Assembly (NCBI RefSeq): GCF_014207985.1
Contig: NZ_JACHMI010000001.1
Coordinates: forward strand, 11,825,001 to 11,889,000
From: Nonomuraea rubra
Lineage (GTDB): Bacteria; Actinomycetota; Actinomycetes; Streptosporangiales; Streptosporangiaceae
Reading direction: 5' to 3'
DNA length: 64,000 nucleotides
Shown: in pieces, positions 15,323-22,010 of the stretch
Layout of the letters: each line of letters opens with the position of its first letter
How positions within the stretch are numbered: position 1 is the first letter of the stretch
The notes under the pieces: model-generated
Told to the model about the DNA's origin: nothing
What the model saw: only the letters and a program-made list of their open reading frames with translations
Databases searched by the model: none
Translations under genes and position numbers: made by a program

Positions 15323-15948
15323 GATGGCCTCCGGCGGTCCGGACCGGTGAGTGGCACGAGCGTGCACATCTCGGCGAGGCGGGAGGCGCTGCGCTCCCCC
15401 ACATGCTCGGCGAGCGAGCGTGGCGGCAGGTTCGATGTGACGATCAGCGGCAAGCAGCGGGAGTATCGCTCGTCGATGACCTCGTAGAGCTTCTCCTGCG
15501 TCCACTCGGACGGCTTCTCGGCGCCGATGTCGTCGATGAACAGGAGGCGGGCGTTCTGGCAGTCCTCGACGACCAGCCGGGCATCGTTGACTCCAGGCCT
15601 GAGCTGATCAAGCAGCGCCGTGGCGCGAACGGTGTGCACCGTGGGCCCGAAGCGGATCGTGTCCCACGTGTCGTAGCGGGCGGCTCGCGGAACGGTCTCC
15701 GTGTTGCGGCACCACTCCGCCAGAGCGGTGAATCCGAGGTGGGTCTTGCCCGTCCCGACAGGACCCGTCAGGTACAGCCCGCCGGCACGGCGGCCAGCTT
15801 TCGCCCAGGCCCGGACTTCCTCGGGGATCGGGATCTCAGCCTGGAAGCGCGGCGGGACGTAACCGCGGACGGCTTGTTCGAGCTGCCAGCGCTTGTATTC
15901 GTCCGGGTCGCTGTGGGGCCCGAACTCGGGGGTGTCACCAGCCTGCAC
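15319..15948 (-). CDS. DnaC-like helicase-loader ATPase
   Basis: 209 residues from a GTG with a textbook GAGGAGGAA ribosome site that lies inside the end of the initiator gene. Walker A GPVGTGKT (62-69), Walker B LLFIDDIGAE (about 135-144) and a VTSNLPP sensor-1 segment (about 165) identify a DnaC/IstB-type AAA+ ATPase that loads replicative helicase. No helicase or primase gene is seen nearby, so it probably recruits the host helicase. Coupled to the initiator gene as in phage O/P-type modules. Confidence 0.85.
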   Translation of the reverse strand: MQAGDTPEFGPHSDPDEYKRWQLEQAVRGYVPPRFQAEIPIPEEVRAWAKAGRRAGGLYLTGPVGTGKTHLGFTALAEWCRNTETVPRAARYDTWDTIRFGPTVHTVRATALLDQLRPGVNDARLVVEDCQNARLLFIDDIGAEKPSEWTQEKLYEVIDERYSRCLPLIVTSNLPPRSLAEHVGERSASRLAEMCTLVPLTGPDRRRPS

Positions 15949-16933
15949 GGTATTCCTCCTCGGTGAATTGCTGTGGGGTTGAGCCGGGGGACGGCGCGTC
16001 GTTTCGGACAAGAGCCAGTCGCGGGGCGGGCTCGTCGAGCCAGCACTCTTTGTTCAGCCACGTGGCCGGGTTTTTGATGTAGCCGCGCAACACGTGGGGG
16101 TCGGTGTCGGCGTAGAGCTTCGCTGCGTCGAAGAGGATCTGGACGTCTTCGACCTTCGCGGCGGCCTTGTTGAACGCCTTGACGGCGGCGGCGCGTTCCT
16201 TGCGGAGGGGGTAGGCGGCGTACCACTCGGCGAAGCGCGGGTGCTCCTTGGTGGCCTGCCGGGTCGGCTTTCCCCCCGCACCCCCCTTGGTTGTTGAGGG
16301 TTTTTGTTCTTCTTCTTTAGAAGAAGAACTGTTGTTAACACATATAGCGCGGACAATCTGGCCACTGGTCAATCTGTCCTGTGGATCTGAGCTGGGGTTT
16401 TGTCGTGGCGCATCATCGCCTACCGGACAATCTGGCCAGAGGTCAATCTGACCACCGGTCAATCTGTCCGGTAGGCCGTCTGAGCATTCCCCCTGGTCGG
16501 GCCCAGCGGACAGATTGACCGGTGGGCAATCTGTCCGCTGGGAGGCGGCCCCAGCGGACAGATTGTCCTGTGGACCAGAGCTGCGGAAATCTCTACTGGC
16601 CAATCCGCCCGAGAGGTCCATGCCAGGGTTCAGCCGGCACCGATCCGGAAGCCGGTGGCCCTTGTCGTCGAAGCGCTTGAGACGCGCCACGAACCCGTCC
16701 TGCTCCAACTGTTCGAGCTGACGGCGCACCGTCCGCGACGAAAGCATCGCCTCCACCGCCACCTCCTCCTGGCTGGCCTCGCACTCCCACGCCTCATCCA
16801 CCAGGCGCGCGAGACACAGCAGCGTGATTCGCGCGCCGGGGTTGTTGGCGACCGGCTGGGCCCACGCCCAGTCGATCGCCGCCTGGTTCAGTCCTGCTGG
16901 CGACGGGCCTGCAGATCGTTCGTCGTCGGTCAC
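15935..16933 (-). CDS. Replication initiator-like protein with N-terminal winged helix
   Basis: 332 residues. N-terminal part (about 15-110) includes AIDWAWAQP...ARITLLCLARLVDEA and EEVAVEAMLSSRTVRRQLEQLEQDGFVAR, a winged helix of the type found in plasmid and phage initiators. The middle (about 110-220) is low complexity and encodes the iterons as repeated NLSAG/DRLTGGQ peptides. The C-terminus has FAEWYAAYPLRKERAAAVKAFNKA and LRGYIKNPATWLNKE, common in phage replication proteins and probably the loader-contact domain. Coupled to a DnaC-like gene, like lambda O and P. Confidence 0.8.
   Translation of the reverse strand: MTDDERSAGPSPAGLNQAAIDWAWAQPVANNPGARITLLCLARLVDEAWECEASQEEVAVEAMLSSRTVRRQLEQLEQDGFVARLKRFDDKGHRLPDRCRLNPGMDLSGGLASRDFRSSGPQDNLSAGAASQRTDCPPVNLSAGPDQGECSDGLPDRLTGGQIDLWPDCPVGDDAPRQNPSSDPQDRLTSGQIVRAICVNNSSSSKEEEQKPSTTKGGAGGKPTRQATKEHPRFAEWYAAYPLRKERAAAVKAFNKAAAKVEDVQILFDAAKLYADTDPHVLRGYIKNPATWLNKECWLDEPAPRLALVRNDAPSPGSTPQQFTEEEYRAGW
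16351..16568. repeat. Eight replication iterons inside the initiator gene (putative origin)
   Basis: Consensus GGACAATCTGTCC, whose arms GGACA/TGTCC are palindromic. Copies start at 16351, 16367, 16425, 16441, 16457, 16508 (inverted), 16524 and 16556 (inverted). Within clusters the start-to-start spacing is 16 bp or 32 bp. Iterons inside the initiator gene are the arrangement of lambdoid origins, so this is the probable origin, bound by the winged helix encoded upstream in the same gene. Confidence 0.8.
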
Positions 16934-17048
16934 GTAGAGCGGCTCTCTCTCAGGTGATGCTCGGGATGGGGCTACGAGAGATGGGCCGGTCTTCGGGGTG
17001 TCGCCACTTCGGTCCCCCTGGTCACTCAGTTGTTCGGATTCAGTATAT

Positions 17049-17097
17049 GCCTACGCCACATGTGGCGTAGGCCGATATGCCACATGGCCTATGTGCC
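17049..17097. promoter_or_regulatory. Perfect 24-bp palindrome plus a related inverted repeat
   Basis: Positions 17049-17072 are an exact palindrome whose half is GCCTACGCCACA. At 17079-17097 a related, imperfect repeat pairs GCCACAT with ATGTGCC. Both lie between the leftward initiator gene and a rightward small HTH gene, about 115 and 50 bp from their starts, as expected for a shared operator. Confidence 0.75.
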
Positions 17098-17146
17098 ATC
17101 ATGGAGATAGGCCAACGCGTGAGACCATGAAGGGGTGTCGGATCCG

Positions 17147-17362
17147 ATGGGTGATGTAGTCGCCGCGCGCAAGGCATACGAGAAGGCTCAAGATGACGCC
17201 CGCGAGCTCGTCAGACAGGCACGCATCGATCTCGGCCGGACGATCGCCGAAGCGCGCCGGCAGAGCATCACCCAGGACGCGATCGCGGAAACCCTGGAGT
17301 TGACCCGCGAGCAGGTCCGGCGTTTCCAGCGCGAGTACGAGAACAGCGTCAACCAAGGCTGA
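17147..17362 (+). CDS. Small helix-turn-helix regulator
   Basis: 71 residues from the ATG at 17147 with AAGGGG 11 bases upstream; an in-frame GTG at 17135 is too close to that site. Residues about 20-66 (LGRTIAEARRQSITQDAIAETLELTREQVRRFQREYE) resemble an XRE or sigma-region-4-like HTH after a helical N-terminus. Divergent from the replication initiator across the 24-bp palindrome, so it may control replication-gene expression. Confidence 0.65.
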   Translation: MGDVVAARKAYEKAQDDARELVRQARIDLGRTIAEARRQSITQDAIAETLELTREQVRRFQREYENSVNQG

Positions 17363-17367
17363 GGCCC

Positions 17368-17547
17368 TCACGATGCCTCCCCCAGCCTCTCCTCAGCACG
17401 GGAACGCAGCTCAGGAGACACTTCGCCCCTCCGCATGAACCGGATCCGCTCGGCAGAGATGTCCAAGGCGACGGGCACCTTCCACCACGGCCAGCCCTTC
17501 GCCTGCCGGAGAGCGTCCACGGCGGCGTACAGCTCCTGCGGGGTCAC
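17368..17547 (-). CDS. Small HTH-like protein
   Basis: 59 residues from a GTG overlapping the upstream stop. VTPQELYAAVDALRQAKGWPWWKVPVALDISAERIRFMRRG looks like an XRE-type helix pair; too short for firm assignment. Convergent with the plus-strand HTH gene. Confidence 0.5.
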   Translation of the reverse strand: MTPQELYAAVDALRQAKGWPWWKVPVALDISAERIRFMRRGEVSPELRSRAEERLGEAS

Positions 17548-18206
17548 GACGCCTCCCGGCGCAGACCCTTGGGCTTCTCTCGGGGGTCGTCGATGTCGTC
17601 CCACGCCATCGGGGACAGCCAGCCGTTACGGGCCGCGTGCCGGCGTGCCAGAGTCGCGCCGTGCGAGGGTGGCGCCGGCGTCCTCGACAACTCCCGGTAC
17701 AGGTCCCGGACCGCTCGCGCCGTCTCGGCGAACACCTTCGGCTGGCGCAGCACCTTGTAGTAGTTGTTGACCGTCCGGCCGAGCACAGCGCACTGGGCGC
17801 TCAGCGAGTAGCCGATGGCGACCAGCGCCTGCACTCGGCGGCGTGTCCCCGTCGCGTCGACCATGACCCGGTCAGGGACAGCGTCGAGGTCGAACGAGAC
17901 AGACAGCAGGGATCGGGCGTTGATGTCGAGAGGGCCCCGGACGTGCTCGTTGCCGAGGACTTGCAGCACGCACTCGGCGTGGACGCCGGCGAGGTCGGCG
18001 ATAGCGGACGGGCTGAGCCCGCGGTCCATCAGGCTGGCGACGTGCATGCGGACGAGGTTCGCGTCTCCGTACGCCGACCAGCGCCCGTACGCCATCAGGC
18101 GCCGCCGGTTGATGTCGTAGCGGCTCTTGGCCGCCCGGCAGGGCGTGCACCGGCAGCGGTAGGCGTTGTAGCGGCGCATCGTGCCGTGCCGGACCTCACC
18201 CATCAC
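17544..18206 (-). CDS. Helix-turn-helix protein with CRC.PCRAA motif (paralogue A)
   Basis: 220 residues. HGTMRRYNAYRCRCTPCRAAKSRYD (about 7-31) is a cysteine-containing N-terminal motif, followed by an HTH (VASLMDRGLSPSAIADLAGVHAECVLQVL, about 56-84) and a second HTH-like segment (ALVAIGYSLSAQCAVLGRTVNNYYKVL). This type occurs in actinophages and actinobacterial plasmids. The next gene upstream has the same N-terminal motif and HTH, so the two arose by duplication. GTGA overlap. Confidence 0.65.
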   Translation of the reverse strand: MMGEVRHGTMRRYNAYRCRCTPCRAAKSRYDINRRRLMAYGRWSAYGDANLVRMHVASLMDRGLSPSAIADLAGVHAECVLQVLGNEHVRGPLDINARSLLSVSFDLDAVPDRVMVDATGTRRRVQALVAIGYSLSAQCAVLGRTVNNYYKVLRQPKVFAETARAVRDLYRELSRTPAPPSHGATLARRHAARNGWLSPMAWDDIDDPREKPKGLRREAS

Positions 18207-18553
18207 GCCACCACCCGGACACGCGCCTGGACGGCCAGCAGTTTGTCGGCGTTGACTGGCCGAAGTTTGCGGCTGGGCGGCTCGCCTCGGTGCGGGCGCC
18301 CGTACAACAGGGCGTTGACAACGCCCATCTGGACGCCGGCCCGCAAGGCGATCTGCGCGACAGACAGGCCAGCAGCCCGCAAACCGTTCACGTGCTCCCG
18401 GACCGGTGCCGCGTCAACGTCAGGGCGGTGCCGCCCGTAGGCGACGTCTCGACGGAACTGGCGGGCTCGTTCGGCGTTCGCCGCCCGGCATGGCGCGCAC
18501 CGGCACCTGCCGTAGCGGTACCGTCTCAGGTCGCCGTGGGGATGCTCAGCCAT
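18203..18553 (-). CDS. Helix-turn-helix protein with CRC.PCRAA motif (paralogue B)
   Basis: 116 residues. HGDLRRYRYGRCRCAPCRAANAERA (about 6-30) and VNGLRAAGLSVAQIALRAGVQMGVVNALLYG (about 55-85) align with the N-terminal half of the 17544-18206 protein; the second HTH is absent. Probably a DNA-binding paralogue, full-length for a single-HTH form. Confidence 0.65.
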   Translation of the reverse strand: MAEHPHGDLRRYRYGRCRCAPCRAANAERARQFRRDVAYGRHRPDVDAAPVREHVNGLRAAGLSVAQIALRAGVQMGVVNALLYGRPHRGEPPSRKLRPVNADKLLAVQARVRVVA

Positions 18554-18986
18554 CAGCCAGCCCCGCTTCCCGCTCGGCCTTCTTCTCTGACAGGCACTCC
18601 TTGCGCGTCAGGTTCTTCTTCGAGAACCGCGATAGCGGCTTGGAGCGGTGGCAGGTGCAGCAGGTGCGGTGCGTGAGCGGGGCGCTGGAGGCCATCCCGA
18701 ACGCGAGCAGCGCGTCACGGGCGTCCGCGGCGTCTGCAGCATGGTCGGGGTGGGTGCAGGGCGTGCAGTCGCACAGGTCCTGGCCGTGCTGCGGGCAGGC
18801 GGCTAGGCGCGGGCAGGAGTGCCGGCCGAGCACCATCCGCACGACCGACCGGGCAGCCGCGGCCAGCTCAGCCGTTTCAACGTCTTCCGCGATCCGGGGA
18901 CGGTGGAGGGTGGCGTCCGCGTTGTAGGCGCCAGCCGACTTGGTGGGCTTCCACGCAGCCTTGTCGATCATCGCTGAGGTCGCCAC
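18546..18986 (-). CDS. Cys-rich phage protein
   Basis: 146 residues. The middle has C-x5-C-x7-CxC-x2-C (CPRLAACPQHGQDLCDCTPC, about 58-77) and the C-terminus has CCTCHRSKPLSRFSKKNLTRKEC, resembling a zinc-ribbon of HNH-type proteins. Start GTG at 18986 or ATG at 18971. Overlaps the HTH paralogue by 8 bp. Confidence 0.55.
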   Translation of the reverse strand: MATSAMIDKAAWKPTKSAGAYNADATLHRPRIAEDVETAELAAAARSVVRMVLGRHSCPRLAACPQHGQDLCDCTPCTHPDHAADAADARDALLAFGMASSAPLTHRTCCTCHRSKPLSRFSKKNLTRKECLSEKKAEREAGLADG

Positions 18987-19424
18987 CTACGCCACCGCCT
19001 GCTCAGCCGCGCGCCTGCGCTTGCTGGCCTCGATGGTGCATCCACGGCACCACGGGTTGAGCCCATCTCTCTGCTTGGCGTCCTTGGTGAACGCCGCCAC
19101 CGGCTGCACAACCCCGCAGCGGGTGCACGTCTTCTCCACCACCAGCGCAGGCTTCGGAGGAGGAGGAAGAGCGGCGCGTCTGTCTGCCTCCCGCGCCCTC
19201 TGGACAGGGTTGAGTCCGCCCCAGACGCCTTCGCGCTCGTTCCGGGCCAGCGCGTACTCCAGGCAGTCCGCCTGCACCTGGCAAGGGCCACAGACGCGCT
19301 TCGCCTTGACCTCCCGCCACTTCCGCTGCCCTTCGCGCTCGCCATCGGCGGGGAAGAACAGCCGTGGGTCCGCATCGCGGCAAGCCGCACGGTCCGTCCA
19401 GTCGCTAGTGATCCGCTCAGGCAT
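18987..19424 (-). CDS. WhiB-family regulator with C-terminal zinc ribbon
   Basis: 145 residues from an ATG preceded by AGGAGGAGACC. WhiB core: C15 (AACRDADPRLFFP), C45-x2-C48-x5-C54 and turn GVWGG (66-70), the four cysteines that hold a [4Fe-4S] cluster and the turn that contacts sigma-A. A proline linker (about 84-92) joins an extra zinc ribbon CTRC...CRGC (C100, C103, C126, C129). Actinophage WhiB proteins are known to alter host transcription or superinfection; the added ribbon is unusual for the family. Confidence 0.85.
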   Translation of the reverse strand: MPERITSDWTDRAACRDADPRLFFPADGEREGQRKWREVKAKRVCGPCQVQADCLEYALARNEREGVWGGLNPVQRAREADRRAALPPPPKPALVVEKTCTRCGVVQPVAAFTKDAKQRDGLNPWCRGCTIEASKRRRAAEQAVA

Positions 19425-19575
19425 GCGGGGTCTCCTCCTCTTCGTTTCTTGTGGGGTCGCCGGCCAGGTTGCGGGCGATCTCTGCCATGCGTCGGAGACG
19501 GGCAGCAGCCTCAGGAGAAGCTGCAGGGTCAGCAGCAGCGCGCTCCAGACAGGAGATGTGAGGGTCACGGCGCAT
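19417..19575 (-). CDS. Hypothetical small protein
   Basis: 52 residues from MRRDPHISCLERAAADPAASPEAAARL; helical. Overlaps the methyltransferase end by 11 bp and the WhiB start by 8 bp; its tail EEEETPHA contains the WhiB ribosome site. No family recognised. Confidence 0.45.
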   Translation of the reverse strand: MRRDPHISCLERAAADPAASPEAAARLRRMAEIARNLAGDPTRNEEEETPHA

Positions 19576-21367
19576 CGGACACCCCCGAGAACAGGTCGAG
19601 AGTGGGCTGGAGAGGCTTCGACAGCCGGGCCTTGATGAGTTCCGCATGCTTCAGATCCAGCTCGATCAGCACCGACTGGAAGCCCTCCAAGACGCACGCC
19701 TCCCCCGTGGTGCCACTTCCGGCGAACGGGTCGAGGACGACACCGCCGGGCCTGGTCACGAGGCGGACAAGAAACCTCATCAATGAGAGCGGCTTCACCG
19801 TTGCGTGCGCGGTCCCGTCGTTGAGCTTGGGCCGCTCGGATGACGGGGCCTTGGCCTCGTAGCGAAAGACCGGGAAGAACCTGCTTGCCCCTCCACCCGC
19901 ATCGCCCACCCATCCCCCCCGGCGGCCTTTGGCACCGTGGTAGCCCATGCCGTTGCCCTTCTCGGCGCGGGAGTTGCTGGGTGTCCAGCCACTCTGCCGG
20001 TCGAGTTCGGCGACGGGGCAGTCCGGCTGGCACGGTCCGTCCTCGACACACAGGGCGCTGTGTGAGAACACCAGGTTTGTCGGCCAGCGGCCCTCAGGAG
20101 CACCACCGCGCACGCCGGGCAGCGGGGCGAAGTCTGTACTGCCCTTGTCGGTGTAGCGGCGGTTGGCAGATGCTTCTCCATTTCGCGACCGCTCAACATG
20201 CCCTGCCGTATCCTTTAGGTATGCCTTGGAAGGATCAGCAGGGATACGTCCGCATGTGGCACAACGGGCGTGACACTCGGCAGCATCGAGTTGTGGCTGA
20301 GGAGATGCTTGGACGTCCCCTTCTGCCGACAGAGCACGTGCATCATCGCAATGGGGTGAAGGACGACAATCGGCCAGAGAATCTGGAAGTTGTTGACTCT
20401 CGGACTCACATTGTTGAGCACTGGCAGGGCGGGCACTACGAGCCCCAGGTGAAGGCGCAGACGAAGCCTGACGCTGCTTGCTCCGACTGTGGATGGTTCG
20501 GCCATCTGAGAGCGAAGGGCATGTGCAGCCGGTGCTATCACCGCCACTACTTCCGCCGGAACCGGGCTGCCGGACGCGCGTAGCGTCGATGTTGAGAGCG
20601 CCCGTGCCGTGCTCCAGCACGTTGGCCGCCACAGTGCCGTTGAGCGGCTTGCGGCACAGCCACCAGTGCTCCTGGCCGGGTTTGAGGGCTGTGCCCCAGC
20701 CCTCCCAGCGGGCGGCGTCGCCAGTGGCGGCGGCGGTCACGGCGTACGTGCCACCCTTGATGCCGGACGGGCCAAGCTGCTGCATCCCCGCCGTGGTGCC
20801 CGACATGCCTTGTCCGACAACGACGCGCTCCAGCCGCCCCCAATCCTCGACGGACAGGTGGCTTTTGAACCGCGCCCACCAGGCGTCGCCGGGCGAGTGC
20901 TCGGCCTTGGTCCAGTCGTGCAGGCTGTTGCCTGGCACGTCGAGTCCCAGGTTGATGGCGGCGAGAACGTAGTCCCGGCGGGCGAGCTTGTCGATCGCCG
21001 CGCTCACGTCGAGCGATTTCGGGAAGCCGCTGCCGAAAATGTGGACCACGCAGTCACGAATTTCCAGGCCAGCGTCATCCAAGGCAGTCGCGGTCCAGTG
21101 GGAGGTGCGCGGCAGCGCCCACACGAGCGCGTGACCGCCGGGCTTGAGCACCCTCCTCACCTCGGACATGACCTCGGTCAGCCACTTCACCCACAGATCG
21201 CGACCGCCCTTGTCGGCGTCCCACGTCTTGCCCATGAAGGAGATCCCGGCGGGAGGGTCGGTGACGACGGCGTCGACGCTCGCGTCCGGCATCTCGCGAA
21301 GGACGTCGAGGCAGTCGCCGAGGTACAGGGAGACGGTGTCGTCGCTCCAGTACGGGTCAAGAGGCAT
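19565..21367 (-). CDS. Beta-class DNA methyltransferase interrupted by an antisense HNH gene
   Basis: 600 residues. Catalytic motif TDPPAG (36-41), a KPGGHALVWALPRTSHW segment and C-terminal SAM motif DPFAGSGTTG (about 543-552) identify an N4-cytosine/N6-adenine methyltransferase of the beta order (motif IV before motif I), common in actinophages. Conserved blocks GALNIDATRV (before) and EGRWPTNLVFSH (after) flank an unusual stretch. Residues about 262-382 are the antisense reading of the plus-strand HNH gene and are compositionally odd (S/A/Q-rich, many Cys). The frame nevertheless stays open. Whether the enzyme is active is unknown. Ribosome site GGAGG. Confidence 0.85.
   Translation of the reverse strand: MPLDPYWSDDTVSLYLGDCLDVLREMPDASVDAVVTDPPAGISFMGKTWDADKGGRDLWVKWLTEVMSEVRRVLKPGGHALVWALPRTSHWTATALDDAGLEIRDCVVHIFGSGFPKSLDVSAAIDKLARRDYVLAAINLGLDVPGNSLHDWTKAEHSPGDAWWARFKSHLSVEDWGRLERVVVGQGMSGTTAGMQQLGPSGIKGGTYAVTAAATGDAARWEGWGTALKPGQEHWWLCRKPLNGTVAANVLEHGTGALNIDATRVRQPGSGGSSGGDSTGCTCPSLSDGRTIHSRSKQRQASSAPSPGARSARPASAQQCESESQQLPDSLADCRPSPHCDDARALSAEGDVQASPQPQLDAAECHARCATCGRIPADPSKAYLKDTAGHVERSRNGEASANRRYTDKGSTDFAPLPGVRGGAPEGRWPTNLVFSHSALCVEDGPCQPDCPVAELDRQSGWTPSNSRAEKGNGMGYHGAKGRRGGWVGDAGGGASRFFPVFRYEAKAPSSERPKLNDGTAHATVKPLSLMRFLVRLVTRPGGVVLDPFAGSGTTGEACVLEGFQSVLIELDLKHAELIKARLSKPLQPTLDLFSGVSDAP
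20221..20583 (+). CDS. HNH endonuclease nested antisense in the methyltransferase gene
   Basis: 120 residues. Residues 38-57 (EHVHHRNGVKDDNRPENLEV) give the HNH core found in phage homing-type endonucleases, with H63 (RTHIVEH) as a further metal ligand. A C-terminal zinc ribbon CSDC...CSRCYHRH (about 87-109) probably binds DNA. The gene runs opposite to its host. There is no clear ribosome site; TATCCT sits nine bases before the ATG, so a leaderless transcript is possible. Best explained as a free-standing homing endonuclease that invaded the methyltransferase. Confidence 0.85.
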   Translation: MPWKDQQGYVRMWHNGRDTRQHRVVAEEMLGRPLLPTEHVHHRNGVKDDNRPENLEVVDSRTHIVEHWQGGHYEPQVKAQTKPDAACSDCGWFGHLRAKGMCSRCYHRHYFRRNRAAGRA

Positions 21368-21503
21368 CGGTGTTCGCCTCCGTTCCGAGTTGTTCCGGAG
21401 CGTTCCGAAACGGTCCGAGAGTGTCCGGAGACGTGCAGGACGGGGCCCAGCAGCGGGCAGGAGCGTCCGTGCAGACCTCGCGGTCGATCAGGCAGTCAGA
21501 CAT
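21357..21503 (-). CDS. Very small Cys-containing protein
   Basis: 48 residues, MSDCLIDREVCTDAPARCWAP... with four cysteines in the first 25 residues. It overlaps the upstream gene by 8 bp (ATGTCTGA) and the methyltransferase by 11 bp. Coding is inferred from this coupling; no family recognised. Confidence 0.4.
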   Translation of the reverse strand: MSDCLIDREVCTDAPARCWAPSCTSPDTLGPFRNAPEQLGTEANTDAS

Positions 21504-21861
21504 CCGTCACCTCCCGCCGGAGAGCGTCAGCGACGGTGTAGCTGCGGTAGTGGAGTGTCGGGGCGAGCCGCCGGGCGAGGTCGAGAGCGTCCTGCTCGGT
21601 GAAGCGGTGGCGTGCCAGCCACTCGGACCGGAGCCGCTCGTCTTCGGCGATCTCCTCCGCTGTCTCGGGCTCTTTGTCGCCGGGCGGACCCCACGAGCGG
21701 TTCCCGCCGGCGTCGAAGCAGGCGCCGCTCAGGGTGACCGCCCACCGGCCTTCGCCGCGGTATTCGACGACCAGCGTGAAGAGGCTCGCGTCCGGGTGGG
21801 ACTCCGGCACGCACGACACCACGTGGCGGGTGACGCGCACCTGAGGCTCGGGGATCGTCAT
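21496..21861 (-). CDS. Hypothetical phage protein
   Basis: 121 residues. VRVTRHVVSCVPESH then SLFTLVVEYRGEGRWAVTLSGACFDAGG (beta-rich), then a helical half with EDERLRSEWLARHRFTEQDALDLARRLAP. No known family. ATGA-coupled upstream. Confidence 0.5.
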   Translation of the reverse strand: MTIPEPQVRVTRHVVSCVPESHPDASLFTLVVEYRGEGRWAVTLSGACFDAGGNRSWGPPGDKEPETAEEIAEDERLRSEWLARHRFTEQDALDLARRLAPTLHYRSYTVADALRREVTDV

Positions 21862-22010
21862 CGGTGCGGACCTCCTTCCTCAGTGCTCGTGGTGGGCAGA
21901 TCGAACAGGGAGGTGTCCTGAGGTCGGCGTTCAGCCGCGTATGGGCACACCCGGGAGTGGAGGTCCGCGTAGCCCTCAAAGGCCGCGACGAGGCAGCAGT
22001 ACGGCGTCAT
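21858..22010 (-). CDS. Very small hypothetical protein
   Basis: 50 residues, MTPYCCLVAAFEGYADLHSRVCPYAAERR; ATG overlaps the C5-methyltransferase stop (ATGA). Three cysteines. Function unknown. Confidence 0.4.
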   Translation of the reverse strand: MTPYCCLVAAFEGYADLHSRVCPYAAERRPQDTSLFDLPTTSTEEGGPHR

